Shown: positions 26,175 to 34,070 of the stretch, in pieces
Layout of the letters: every line of letters begins with the position of its first letter
Position numbering within the stretch: position 1 is the stretch's first letter
NCBI GenBank assembly: GCA_036271555.1
Contig: DATBAK010000010.1
Coordinates: forward strand, 124,001 to 188,000
Reading direction: 5' to 3'
DNA: 64,000 nucleotides
DNA from: Acidimicrobiia bacterium
GTDB lineage: Bacteria; Actinomycetota; Acidimicrobiia; IMCC26256; PALSA-610
The notes under the pieces: generated by a model
Seen by the model: only the letters and a program-made list of their open reading frames with translations
Database searches by the model: none
What the model was told of the DNA's origin: nothing
Made by a program: the position numbers and the translations under genes

Positions 26175-27055
26175 GCGAGCGCGTCGGCGAGGATCTTCGC
26201 CAGCTCGAGCGGCTGGTCGCCCTGCACGCTGTGGCCCGCACCCTCGACGACGATGACGCGTGCGTCCGGCCGCCGGCGCCGTAGCTCGTCGACGTCCTCG
26301 TCGGCGACGACCGGCGACGCCGCACCGCGCACGAGCGTGAGCGGCCCGCGGTACGCGGAGAGGTCGTCCCAGAGCGAGCTCCAGTCCGGCCGCTCGTTCT
26401 CGCCGATGCGCGGGAGGTCGTAGCGCCAACGCCACGTGCCATCGCCCTGCTCGACCGCGTTGTGCAGCACACCTCGCCGCAGCGACGACTCCGTGCGCGT
26501 CGGGTTGAACGCGATCGTGCGTTCGAGGATCTCGTCGAGGCTCGCGAAGCTCTCCGGTCCGTTCACGAACTGCACGATCGACGACGCCTTCTCGGAGTTC
26601 ACGCCCGGCGTCACATCGACGAGCACGAGCGCACGCACGATGTCGGGCGCACGCGCCGCGAGCGCGATCGACGTCAGCCCACCGAGCGACATGCCGACGA
26701 CGAGCCGCGCGTCGGGCGCGAGGGCGCGCACCGCCGTCTCGACCGCGGCCGCGTTCTCACGGGGCCAGTAGCCGTGATCGGTGCGATGTGTCGAGTGCCC
26801 GTGGCCCGGCATGTCGATCGCGACGAGCGGCCGCTGCAGCGCGAGGTTCACGGTGTCCCACGTGTGCGCGTTCTGCGCACCGCCGTGCAACAGCACGAGC
26901 TCCGGTGCCGCGGTGCCCCACTTGAGGGCGCTCAGCGCGCCGTCGCCCGCGAGCGGAACCGACTCGCGCGTCACGTGGGGCGCATCGGAGTAGGGGAGTC
27001 CGACCTCCGATGCGTTGTCGGCGAACATCCCGAACTCGTCGTAGTCGACCGCCAT
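26171..27055 (-). CDS. Alpha/beta hydrolase
   Basis: 294 residues from ATG 27055. LVLLHGGAQNAHTWD is the oxyanion HG motif, AIDMPGHGHSTH follows, VVGMSLGGLTSIALAARAPD (~121) is the nucleophile elbow (G-M-S-L-G) and the catalytic His is in VVEGAGHSVQGDQP (~272); the acid is probably the Asp in LRRRRPDARVIV. Substrate unknown, typically an ester or C-C bond. It overlaps the next gene by four bases and is divergent from ctaA with 92 bases between starts. Confidence 0.87.
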   Translation of the reverse strand: MAVDYDEFGMFADNASEVGLPYSDAPHVTRESVPLAGDGALSALKWGTAAPELVLLHGGAQNAHTWDTVNLALQRPLVAIDMPGHGHSTHRTDHGYWPRENAAAVETAVRALAPDARLVVGMSLGGLTSIALAARAPDIVRALVLVDVTPGVNSEKASSIVQFVNGPESFASLDEILERTIAFNPTRTESSLRRGVLHNAVEQGDGTWRWRYDLPRIGENERPDWSSLWDDLSAYRGPLTLVRGAASPVVADEDVDELRRRRPDARVIVVEGAGHSVQGDQPLELAKILADALA

Positions 27056-27147
27056 GGCGGGGATCGTAGCGACGCGGTCGCCGCCGCTCCCGAGCCCGAC
27101 GAACGCTGATGGGATCGGCACCGGGTGCGGTCCGTACACTCCGATCG

Positions 27148-28137
27148 ATGCGGCTCCGCGAGCTCTCGCCGCGCGCGTACCGGCGCCTGACCTTCGTCGC
27201 ACTGCTGCTGCTCGGCACGATCATCATCACGGGCGCCGCGGTCCGACTCTCGGGCTCCGGGCTCGGCTGTCGCGACTGGCCGAACTGCTCTCCGCACGAG
27301 CTCATCGGAACGTCGAACAAGAACCAGCTGATCGAGCAGCTGAACCGGATGTTCACGGGGCTCGTGTGCGTCGGCGTCGCGCTCGCGGTCCTCGGCTCCC
27401 GCCGGCGCGTGCCCCGGCGCTCCGACCTCACGGCGTTGTCGTGGGTGCTCGTCGTCGGCGTGATCTTCCAGGCCGTGCTCGGCGGCATCTCGGTGAAGGT
27501 CAAGCTCGCGCCGGTCAGCGTGATGAGCCACTTCCTCGCGTCGATCGTGCTCGTCGGCGTCGCCCTCGTGCTGCATCACCGCGCCGCGACCCCCGAGAAA
27601 CCGGCGCGCATGGTGGCCGTGGTGTCGGAGCCGACGCGGTGGCTCGCACGCGCGGTCTTCGTGCTCACGGTGTGGGTGCTGATCGCGGGCACGCTCGTCA
27701 CCGCCGCGGGTCCGCACGGCGGCGACGCGACGGCGAAGCGACTCTCGTGGCCGATCCCCGACGCGGCGCGCCTGCACGGTGGTTCGGTCGACACGCTGCT
27801 CGTGCTCATCGTGATCCTCGCGTGGCGACTGCAACGCGACCGGGCGCCGCGTCGCGTGCTCACGATCGTCAGCGTCTATCTCGCGATCGCGTGCGCGCAG
27901 GCCGCGCTCGGATACATCCAGTACTTCAACGCGATCCCCGTGGTCCTCGTCGAGTTCCACGTGCTCGGCGCGCTGCTCGTGTTCTGCGCCGCGCTGCAGC
28001 TCCAGCTCGAGCTGACGGTGCCCGCCGGTGCCGAGGCGGCGGTGGCGCGCGAGGCTTCGCGGCGGTGGTCGCCCCGTTTCGCTACGACCGGACCTTCGAC
28101 TTCGACGTCGAGCGCGACGTCCTCTGGGACGCGCTGA
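27148..28137 (+). CDS. ctaA: Heme A synthase (COX15/CtaA family)
   Basis: 329 residues from ATG 27148. Eight hydrophobic helices with the family signatures GAAVRLSGSGLGCRDWPNCS, the conserved Cys in loop 1, LNRMFTGLVCVG, HFLASIVLVGVALVLHHRA, AGPHGGDATAKRL, RLHGGSVDTLLVLIV and EFHVLGALLVF; the paired His residues ligate heme. It converts heme O to heme A for aa3-type cytochrome oxidase. The last ~25 residues run into the following SRPBCC gene, overlapping ~73 bases. CtaB lies separately at ~48 kb in this window. Confidence 0.9.
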   Translation: MRLRELSPRAYRRLTFVALLLLGTIIITGAAVRLSGSGLGCRDWPNCSPHELIGTSNKNQLIEQLNRMFTGLVCVGVALAVLGSRRRVPRRSDLTALSWVLVVGVIFQAVLGGISVKVKLAPVSVMSHFLASIVLVGVALVLHHRAATPEKPARMVAVVSEPTRWLARAVFVLTVWVLIAGTLVTAAGPHGGDATAKRLSWPIPDAARLHGGSVDTLLVLIVILAWRLQRDRAPRRVLTIVSVYLAIACAQAALGYIQYFNAIPVVLVEFHVLGALLVFCAALQLQLELTVPAGAEAAVAREASRRWSPRFATTGPSTSTSSATSSGTR

Positions 28138-28538
28138 ACGACACCGACCGTTATCCGAGCTTCTGGCCGTGGCTCCGCAGGTTCGACGCGCCGGGGCTCA
28201 TCGAGGGAGCCGTCGCGCACTGCGCGGTCCGCGCGCCGCTCCCGTACACACTCGAGTTCTCGGTGCACGTCCAGTCGGTCGAGCCCGGTCGCGCCGTCGA
28301 CACCGAGGTACGCGGCGACCTTGCCGGTCCGGCTCGGCTCTTCGTCGCCGCCGACGGTCGCGACCGCTCGACCGCCCGCCTCGCATGGGAGGTCGAGCTG
28401 CGGCTGCCGATGCTGTCGCTCGCGTCGCGGGTCGCCCGGCCCGTCCTCGTGTGGGCCCACGACCAGGTCGTGGCCACCGGCGTCGAGGGCTTCCGCCGCG
28501 GCGCCTTCGGGCCGGGCTCGCACGCTCGGCCTCACTGA
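28065..28538 (+). CDS. SRPBCC (START-like) family protein
   Basis: 157 residues from a GTG at 28065 inside the end of ctaA; the homologous region begins at once with FRYDRTFDFDVERDVLWDAL, NDTDRYPSFWPWLRRFDAPG and ends VATGVEGFRRGAFG, the usual polyketide-cyclase/coenzyme-Q-binding helix-grip fold. No catalytic residues are evident. Overlap with ctaA implies coupling, and a lipid or heme-binding role is an inference only. A 12-bp hairpin follows. Confidence 0.75.
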   Translation: MVAPFRYDRTFDFDVERDVLWDALNDTDRYPSFWPWLRRFDAPGLIEGAVAHCAVRAPLPYTLEFSVHVQSVEPGRAVDTEVRGDLAGPARLFVAADGRDRSTARLAWEVELRLPMLSLASRVARPVLVWAHDQVVATGVEGFRRGAFGPGSHARPH

Positions 28539-28554
28539 CTCCTCGGCCTCGTCA

Positions 28555-28594
28555 GCCTGGGAGCTGACTGCCGGCCGTTTGCCAGCTCCCAGGC
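28555..28594 (+). terminator. 12-bp perfect stem terminator-like hairpin
   Basis: GCCTGGGAGCTG (28555-28566) pairs exactly with CAGCTCCCAGGC (28583-28594) around a 16-base loop, between the SRPBCC stop and the response regulator start. It lacks a T-run. Confidence 0.65.
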
Positions 28595-28636
28595 CGGTCT
28601 CAGCGAACCCACAGGCAGAGGTGCGATATTGCCTGC

Positions 28637-29320
28637 GTGGCCGGTGAACGACTCCTCCTCGTCGACGACGAGGACAACCTCCGTTCGATGCTCGAGGCGG
28701 CGCTCCGCCACCTCGGCTTCGACGTCCATCCGGTGGCCAACGGCCGCGATGCGCTCGCAGCCGTGCCGACCGTCCAGCCCGACCTGATCGTCCTCGACGT
28801 GATGCTTCCGGACCTCGACGGCTTCGAGGTCTGCCGGCGACTGCGCACCGAGGGCCGGCGGGTGCCGGTCCTGTTCCTCACCGCGAAGGACGCGACCGAG
28901 GACAAGGTCCGCGGCCTCACGCTCGGCGGCGACGACTACCTCGTGAAGCCGTTCAGCCTCGAAGAGCTCGTCGCGCGCGTGAACGCGGTGCTGCGACGCT
29001 CGGGGCTCGCGCAGCCGGGCAGCGTGCTGCGCTGCGCCGACCTCGAGATGGACGACGAAGCGCACCGCGTCGAGCGCGGCGGCAAGGACGTCTCGCTCTC
29101 GCCGACCGAGTACAACCTCCTGCACTACCTGCTCGTGAACCAGGGCAAGGTCGTGTCGAAGGCGCAGATCCTCGACCACGTCTGGCAGTACGACTTCGGC
29201 GGCGACGGTGGCGTCGTCGAGACGTACATCGGCTACCTGCGCCGCAAGATGGACAACGCGGGCTCGCGCCTCATCCACACGATCCGAGGCGTCGGCTACA
29301 CGTTGCGCGAGGAACGGTAA
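28637..29320 (+). CDS. OmpR/PhoB-family response regulator
   Basis: 227 residues from a GTG. Receiver: LLLVDDEDNLRSMLE with the acidic pair, phospho-acceptor Asp in LIVLDVMLPDLDGFEV (~54), Thr in VLFLTAKD and Lys in YLVKPFSLEEL (~103). The winged-helix output has VSLSPTEYNLLHYLLVNQGK and YIGYLRRKMDNAGSRLIHTI. It pairs with the histidine kinase that begins seven bases downstream. A likely target is the secreted DUF2680-like gene that follows. Confidence 0.93.
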   Translation: MAGERLLLVDDEDNLRSMLEAALRHLGFDVHPVANGRDALAAVPTVQPDLIVLDVMLPDLDGFEVCRRLRTEGRRVPVLFLTAKDATEDKVRGLTLGGDDYLVKPFSLEELVARVNAVLRRSGLAQPGSVLRCADLEMDDEAHRVERGGKDVSLSPTEYNLLHYLLVNQGKVVSKAQILDHVWQYDFGGDGGVVETYIGYLRRKMDNAGSRLIHTIRGVGYTLREER

Positions 29321-29327
29321 CGGCGCG

Positions 29328-30743
29328 ATGTCGTTGCGCGTCCGCCTGCTCGCGGGCATGGCCGTCGTCGCGATCGTGCTCGTCGGCGCGTCGGTGCTCA
29401 TTTCCAACAACGCGCGCTCGGCGCTGGTGTCGCGCGTCGACGCGCAGCTCACGTCGGCGAACATCGACATCACCGGCGCCGGTTTCGACGGCGGTCCGCC
29501 CCAGCACTTCACCAACTTCTACGTCGGTCAGGTCGACTCGAGCGGCGCGGTGCACACGGCGCTGACACCCGGCCTCGGCGACGGCGATCGGCCGCTCCCG
29601 AAGATCTCCTCGAAGCAGGCGCTCGCCGCGTTCGCGCAACGACACGCCCATCCGTTCACCGTCGGCAGCGTCTCCGGCGGCGGGCACTGGCGCGTCATCG
29701 CCGCGAGCGGTCCCGGCGGCTCGCACTTCTTCATCGCACTCTCGTTGCACGACGTCTCGACGTCGCTCTCACGCATCGAGCGGGTCGAGATCGCGGTCAC
29801 CGCCGTGATCCTCGCGATCCTCGCCCTCGTCACGTGGTTCGTGTTGCACCTCGGCCTGCGGCCCATCAAGAAGATGACCGAGACCGCGACCGCGATCGCG
29901 GTCGGCGATCTCTCGCACCGCGTCCCCGACGTCGATCCGCGCACCGAAGCCGGCGAGCTCGGCGCCGCGCTCAACACGATGATGACCAAGATCGAAGACG
30001 CATTCGACCAACGCACCGCGTCCGAAGCGCGCCTGCGACAGTTCGTCGCCGACGCGTCGCACGAGCTGCGCACGCCGGTGACGACGATCCGCGGCTACGC
30101 CGAGCTGTACCGAGGCGGCGGGCTCCGCGATCCCGACGAGCTCACCCAAGCGATGCGCCGCACCGAGCAGGAGTCGATCCGCATGGGATCGCTCGTCGAG
30201 GATCTCCTGCTGCTCGCGCGCCTCGACCAGAACCCGAAGCTCCAGGAAGGCGCGGTCGACCTCGGTGTGCTCGCGGTCGACGCGGTCGCCGACGCGCGTG
30301 CCGTCGATCCGGAACGCCCGATCACCGCGTCGGTCGCCGAGGGCGTCGCGGTCGACGGCGACGAGGACCGGCTCCGGCAGGTCGTCGCCAACCTGGTCGG
30401 GAACGCCCTCGTGCACACGCCGCCGGGCACGCCGGTGCAGGTCCGGGTCGATCGCGACGACGGACAGGCGCGGCTCGAGGTCCACGACGACGGCCCCGGC
30501 ATGCCGGAGCCGGTCTCCCAGCGGGTCTTCGAGCGCTTCTACCGGGCCGATCCCGCCCGGTCCCGGCACGCCGGCGGCTCCGGGCTGGGCCTGTCGATCG
30601 TGAAGGCGATCGTCGAGGCGCACCACGGCGAGGTCACGATCGCGAGTGCGCCCGGAGAAGGTACGACCGCCCGCGTCACCCTCCCGCTCATCGCAGATTC
30701 AGGGCCCGATCCCACCACTCACAGCGTCCGTTCAGGTTCATGA
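29328..30743 (+). CDS. Sensor histidine kinase
   Basis: 471 residues. TM1 (LLAGMAVVAIVLVGASVLIS), an extracellular sensor of ~125 residues, TM2 (VTAVILAILALVTWFVLHLG, ~160), HAMP to ~229, HisKA with ADASHELRTPVTTIRGYAEL (His ~243), then an ATPase with N box VVANLVGNALVHT (~352), G1 HDDGPGMPE (~386) and G2 GGSGLGLSIVKAIV (~415). All catalytic boxes are intact. The extracellular part contains PGGSHFFIALSLHDV but no known ligand-binding fold. It forms a bicistronic operon with the regulator. Confidence 0.93.
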   Translation: MSLRVRLLAGMAVVAIVLVGASVLISNNARSALVSRVDAQLTSANIDITGAGFDGGPPQHFTNFYVGQVDSSGAVHTALTPGLGDGDRPLPKISSKQALAAFAQRHAHPFTVGSVSGGGHWRVIAASGPGGSHFFIALSLHDVSTSLSRIERVEIAVTAVILAILALVTWFVLHLGLRPIKKMTETATAIAVGDLSHRVPDVDPRTEAGELGAALNTMMTKIEDAFDQRTASEARLRQFVADASHELRTPVTTIRGYAELYRGGGLRDPDELTQAMRRTEQESIRMGSLVEDLLLLARLDQNPKLQEGAVDLGVLAVDAVADARAVDPERPITASVAEGVAVDGDEDRLRQVVANLVGNALVHTPPGTPVQVRVDRDDGQARLEVHDDGPGMPEPVSQRVFERFYRADPARSRHAGGSGLGLSIVKAIVEAHHGEVTIASAPGEGTTARVTLPLIADSGPDPTTHSVRSGS

Positions 30744-30799
30744 GATTCACTGACCGATCACTTCGTAAGCTTTTTGGACTCTGAGCAGGAGCTTCGGCA

Positions 30800-31678
30800 A
30801 TGGAGCGCAGGAAGATCATCAGTGTCGCCTTCTTCTCGGCGGCGATCGCGGGCGGCGGGGTCGCGGGCGTCATCCTCGGCAGTCCCGCATCGGTCTCGGC
30901 GGCCACGGCGGCGCCGACGACGAGCACACCGAAGGGGGCGCACCGCTTCGGCTCGGGTCGCGGCATGGGCGACGGCCCCGTGCTCGACGCCGCGGCCAAG
31001 GCGATCGGCGTGAGCACCGACACGCTGCGCACCGACCTGAAGAACGGTCAGACGATCGCGCAGGTCGCCAAGAGCAAGAACGTTGCGACCCAGACCGTGA
31101 TCGACGCGATGGTCGCCGCCGCGAAGAAGCAGCTCGCCAGTGAAGAGGCGACCCTCGAGTCGCATCTCACCGACATGATCACCAACGAGGTGAACGGCAC
31201 GCTCAAGCGTCCGGACGCACCCAACGGTGAGAACGGACCGCAACGCGGGTTCGGCTTTCGCGGCGGTTTCGGGCTCGACGCGGCGGCGAAGGCGATCGGC
31301 GTGAGCGAGCAGACGCTCCAGACCGACCTCAAGAACGGTCAGACGATCGCGCAGGTCGCGAAGAGCAAGAACGTGTCGACGCAGAAGGTGATCGACGCGA
31401 TGGTCGCCTCCGCGAAGTCACAGCTCGAGTCGCAGGTGAAGGCCGGTCATCTCTCCAGCGACATGGAGAAGAAGATCGAGTCGCAGCTGCCCAAGATGAT
31501 CACCAACCAGGTGAACGGCACGTTCGCGCGGCCGAGCTTCCGCGGCGCGCCGGGCTACGGCTGGCACGGGCAGGGCGGCGGCGGTCGCGGCGGACCCGGC
31601 GGCTACGGCCCGCCGGGCGGCACCGGCAACTCCAACGGCAGCGGCTCGACGACGCAGAGCTCGGCACCAGCGATCTAA
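30800..31678 (+). CDS. Secreted DUF2680-like protein with internal duplication
   Basis: 292 residues; AGGAG lies nine bases before ATG. Signal peptide (IISVAFFSAAIAGGGVAGVI). Two ~50-residue modules (residues ~62-113 and ~158-208) begin LDAAAKAIGVS and share TLxTDLKNGQTIAQVAKSKN, VIDAMVA and SAK/AAKxQL almost exactly, each followed by LxxMITNxVNGT. The tail is Gly/Ser-rich and disordered. The modules match helical repeats known from DUF2680-type exported proteins. The DNA of the two modules is also similar, so duplication looks recent. It lies 56 bases downstream of the two-component operon, perhaps as its output. Confidence 0.82.
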   Translation: MERRKIISVAFFSAAIAGGGVAGVILGSPASVSAATAAPTTSTPKGAHRFGSGRGMGDGPVLDAAAKAIGVSTDTLRTDLKNGQTIAQVAKSKNVATQTVIDAMVAAAKKQLASEEATLESHLTDMITNEVNGTLKRPDAPNGENGPQRGFGFRGGFGLDAAAKAIGVSEQTLQTDLKNGQTIAQVAKSKNVSTQKVIDAMVASAKSQLESQVKAGHLSSDMEKKIESQLPKMITNQVNGTFARPSFRGAPGYGWHGQGGGGRGGPGGYGPPGGTGNSNGSGSTTQSSAPAI

Positions 31679-31731
31679 CGTCGCAGGCCGTGAGGCCGAG
31701 CGGCGAGCGAAGCGAACGAGCGACCTCGCCG

Positions 31732-31812
31732 GTTCCCATCGCGCGCCACAGATCGGCGAGCGGCGGCGAAGCCGAGGGGGCCGGGTCTCGCGGCCCGCAG
31801 CGAGCGCGACCG
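31732..31812 (-). repeat. 81-bp family 2 repeat, left inverted copy
   Basis: Starts GTTCCCATCGCGCGCC and ends AGCGAGCGCGACCG five bases before an ATG. Its reverse complement is at 33458-33538 with roughly 85% identity by eye. It contains a GGGCCG/CGGCCC hairpin that is kept in the other copy with compensating changes. Upstream, 31690-31731 holds more of the same GAGCGAAGCGA-rich sequence and no gene. Confidence 0.8.
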
Positions 31813-31817
31813 TAGTC

Positions 31818-32702
31818 ATGGACGTCCATCTCGTCGACGGCACGTACGAGCTGTTCCGCTCGTTCTACGCGAAGGTCCCCGGTCACCTCGATCCGTCCGG
31901 CGTCGAAGTCGGCGCGGCGCGCGGCGTCGTGTCGTCGATGGTGATGATGCTCGAGGAAGGCGCGACGCACGTCGGCGTCGCGACCGACCAGGTCATCGAG
32001 TCGTTCCGCAACGATCTCTGGGAGACCTACAAGACCGGCGCCGGCATCGACCCCGTGCTGAGGAGTCAGTTCCCACTGCTCGAAGAGTCGCTCGCCGCGT
32101 TCGGGATCAAGGTCTGGCCGATGGTCGCGCAGGAGGCCGACGACGCGCTCGCGGCCGCGGCGCGCGTCGGTGTGGCCGACCCGCGCGTGGAGCGGGTCGT
32201 GATCTGCACGCCCGACAAGGACCTCGGTCAGTGCGTCGGGGGCAAGGTCGTGCAGCTCGACCGGCGCAATCGGAAGCTGCTCGATGTCGACGCGGTGCGC
32301 GAGAAGTTCGGTGTCGGGCCCGAGTCGATCCCCGACTACCTCGCGCTCGTCGGCGACAGCGCCGACGGCTTCCCCGGCCTCCCGGGTTGGGGCGCCAAGT
32401 CGGCGGCCGCGGTGCTCGCGCGCTTCGTCCACATCGAGCAGATCCCCGACGACGTGCACGACTGGAAGCTCGACGTCCGCAACGCGCCGACGCTCGCGGC
32501 CACGCTGAAACGCGATCGTGAGCTCGCGATGCGCTTCAAGGACATCGCGACGCTGCGCGACGACGCCGACGTCGGGACCGTCGACGAGTGGCGCTGGTCG
32601 GGTCCCGGACCCGATTTCGACGCGTGGTCCGCGCGCTTCGGTCGTCCCGAGCTCGCCAAGCGGGTCGCGAAGCTGCACGTCGATCGGAAGGCCACCGAAT
32701 GA
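31818..32702 (+). CDS. 5'-3' exonuclease/flap endonuclease domain protein
   Basis: 294 residues. The N-terminus VHLVDGTYELFRSFYA and ATDQVIESFRNDLWETYKTG supply the first acidic ligands; EADDALAAAARVG and VICTPDKDLGQCV are the central acid cluster; YLALVGDSADGFPGLPGWGAKSA is the H3TH helix-hairpin DNA-binding segment with its two Asp. This is the exonuclease half of DNA polymerase I as a stand-alone protein, as in many actinobacteria, and would remove RNA primers or flaps. It overlaps the SDR start by four bases (ATGA), and the pair lies between inverted repeats. Confidence 0.9.
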   Translation: MDVHLVDGTYELFRSFYAKVPGHLDPSGVEVGAARGVVSSMVMMLEEGATHVGVATDQVIESFRNDLWETYKTGAGIDPVLRSQFPLLEESLAAFGIKVWPMVAQEADDALAAAARVGVADPRVERVVICTPDKDLGQCVGGKVVQLDRRNRKLLDVDAVREKFGVGPESIPDYLALVGDSADGFPGLPGWGAKSAAAVLARFVHIEQIPDDVHDWKLDVRNAPTLAATLKRDRELAMRFKDIATLRDDADVGTVDEWRWSGPGPDFDAWSARFGRPELAKRVAKLHVDRKATE

Positions 32703-33457
32703 CTCTCGACGGACGCGTCGCGCTCGTCACCGGCGGTGGACGAGGGATCGGGCGCGCGATCGCGATCGGCCTTGCCGCGGACGGCGCCGCGGTCGCGGTG
32801 AACTTCCGGCGCGACGCGGAGGCCGCGACTGCGACCGTCGACGAGATCGTCGCTGCGGGCGGACGCGCGGTGCTCGCGCCAGGATCGATCGACGACTACG
32901 AGCACGACGAACGCATCGTCGACGACGTGCGCGAACAGCTCGGACCCATCGATCTGCTCGTCAACAACGCGGGCATGGCGAGTCGCGGGCAGAACGTCGC
33001 CGACACCGACCCGGCCGAACCCGATCGCTTGTGGCGCACGCACGTGTTCGGCGCGTGGGCACTGTCGAAGCTCGTGATCCCCGATATGCGCGACGCGCCG
33101 CGCGGCGACATCGTGATGATCTCGAGCGCGGCGACGCTCTACATGGCGGGCTGGTCGGCGCCGTACAACATGGCGAAGGCCGGCGCCGAGGCCCTCGCGC
33201 TCACGCTCGCGAAGGAGGAGCGCAAGCACGGCATCCACGTCAACATCGTGGCGCCGGGCCTCGTCGACACCGAGATGGGACGGCGCCTCGTCAAGGGCGC
33301 GCAGGGCGTCGACGACATCCGCACGCTCGACGACCGCAGCGCCTTCGGGCACGTGTGCTCGCCCGAGGAGGTCGCGGCGGTGGTGCGCTTCGTCGTCTCC
33401 GACGCTGCGAGCTACGTCACCGGCCAGCGGCTGGGTGTCGACGGCGGCGCGTTCTGA
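32699..33457 (+). CDS. Short-chain dehydrogenase/reductase
   Basis: 252 residues; ATG overlaps the exonuclease TGA. Cofactor loop VALVTGGGRGIGRAIAIGLA, then VNFRRDAEAATATVDEIV (Arg pair favours NADP), LVNNAGMASRG, ISSAATLYMAGWSAPYNMAK and VNIVAPGLVDTEMGRRL complete the classical SDR set. The C-terminus YVTGQRLGVDGGAF is standard, as in FabG-like enzymes. The link to the exonuclease is not obvious functionally. The family 2 repeat begins on the very next base after the stop codon. Confidence 0.9.
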   Translation: MTLDGRVALVTGGGRGIGRAIAIGLAADGAAVAVNFRRDAEAATATVDEIVAAGGRAVLAPGSIDDYEHDERIVDDVREQLGPIDLLVNNAGMASRGQNVADTDPAEPDRLWRTHVFGAWALSKLVIPDMRDAPRGDIVMISSAATLYMAGWSAPYNMAKAGAEALALTLAKEERKHGIHVNIVAPGLVDTEMGRRLVKGAQGVDDIRTLDDRSAFGHVCSPEEVAAVVRFVVSDAASYVTGQRLGVDGGAF

Positions 33458-33538
33458 CGGTCGCGCTCGCTGCGGGCCGGGGATACCCGGCCCGCTCGGC
33501 TTCGCCGCCACTCGCCGCTCCGCACGCGGGATGGGAAC
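33458..33538 (+). repeat. 81-bp family 2 repeat, right inverted copy
   Basis: Begins immediately after the TGA at 33455-33457 (CGGTCGCGCTCGCTGCGGGC) and ends GATGGGAAC. It is the inverted partner of 31732-31812. The inner hairpin here is GGGCCGGG/CCCGGCCC. Confidence 0.8.
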
Positions 33539-33600
33539 GAGCCATCCTCGTGACTCACGCGGCGTGAATCGACGCGGGGTGGGCGCGTTACGGTGAGCCG

Positions 33601-34017
33601 GTGGCGTTCCTTGCGCTGATCGTCGTCGTCATCGTCGTCGAGATCGCGGTCATCATCCAGGTCGCGCACGCGATCGGCGCGCTGAACACGATCGCGCTGC
33701 TGATCCTCGTGTCCGTCGCCGGCGCGTACCTCACGAAGCACGAAGGCTTCGTCGTGCTCCGACGCGTGCGCGCGCAGCTCGACGCGGGACACATGCCCGC
33801 CGCCGAGCTCGTCGACGGTCTGCTCGTGCTCGCCGCGGGTGTGCTCCTGTTCGTCCCGGGCTTCGTCACCGCGGGTATCGGGCTGCTGATCCTGTTCCCG
33901 CCGACGCGCGCGCTGTTCCGCACGTTCCTGAGGCGACGGTTCGACGTGCGCGTGTACCGCGGCGGTGGACGCGACGGTCGCGGCCCCGACGACCACGGCG
34001 GCGCCATCGACGTCTGA
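33601..34017 (+). CDS. fxsA: FxsA-family membrane protein
   Basis: 138 residues from GTG. Family pattern: an N-terminal helix (FLALIVVVIVVEIAVIIQVA), AIGALNTIALLILVSVAGAY with the conserved Gly, a cytoplasmic loop (LTKHEGFVVLRRVRAQLDAG), then ELVDGLLVLAAGVLLFVPGF and TAGIGLLILFPPTRAL. FxsA is a small inner-membrane protein named for relieving phage exclusion in E. coli; its role in actinobacteria is unknown. It is convergent with the next gene across a 44-bp palindrome. Confidence 0.88.
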   Translation: MAFLALIVVVIVVEIAVIIQVAHAIGALNTIALLILVSVAGAYLTKHEGFVVLRRVRAQLDAGHMPAAELVDGLLVLAAGVLLFVPGFVTAGIGLLILFPPTRALFRTFLRRRFDVRVYRGGGRDGRGPDDHGGAIDV

Positions 34018-34026
34018 GCCCGTCCC

Positions 34027-34070
34027 GTGGTACTGCGTTGCCGGCATATCGCCGGCGAACGCAGTACCAC
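34027..34070. repeat. 44-bp palindrome, copy 2 (family 1), between convergent genes
   Basis: Same outer arms as copy 1. The inner stem is GCCGGC/GCCGGC with loop ATATC. It starts 9 bases after the fxsA stop and its last base is the first base of the TAG (read as CTA) of the minus-strand gene. Confidence 0.92.

Noticed and set aside
31732-33538. Classical insertion sequence or composite transposon
   Set aside because: No transposase or target-site duplication was seen; the enclosed genes are a housekeeping-type exonuclease and an SDR.
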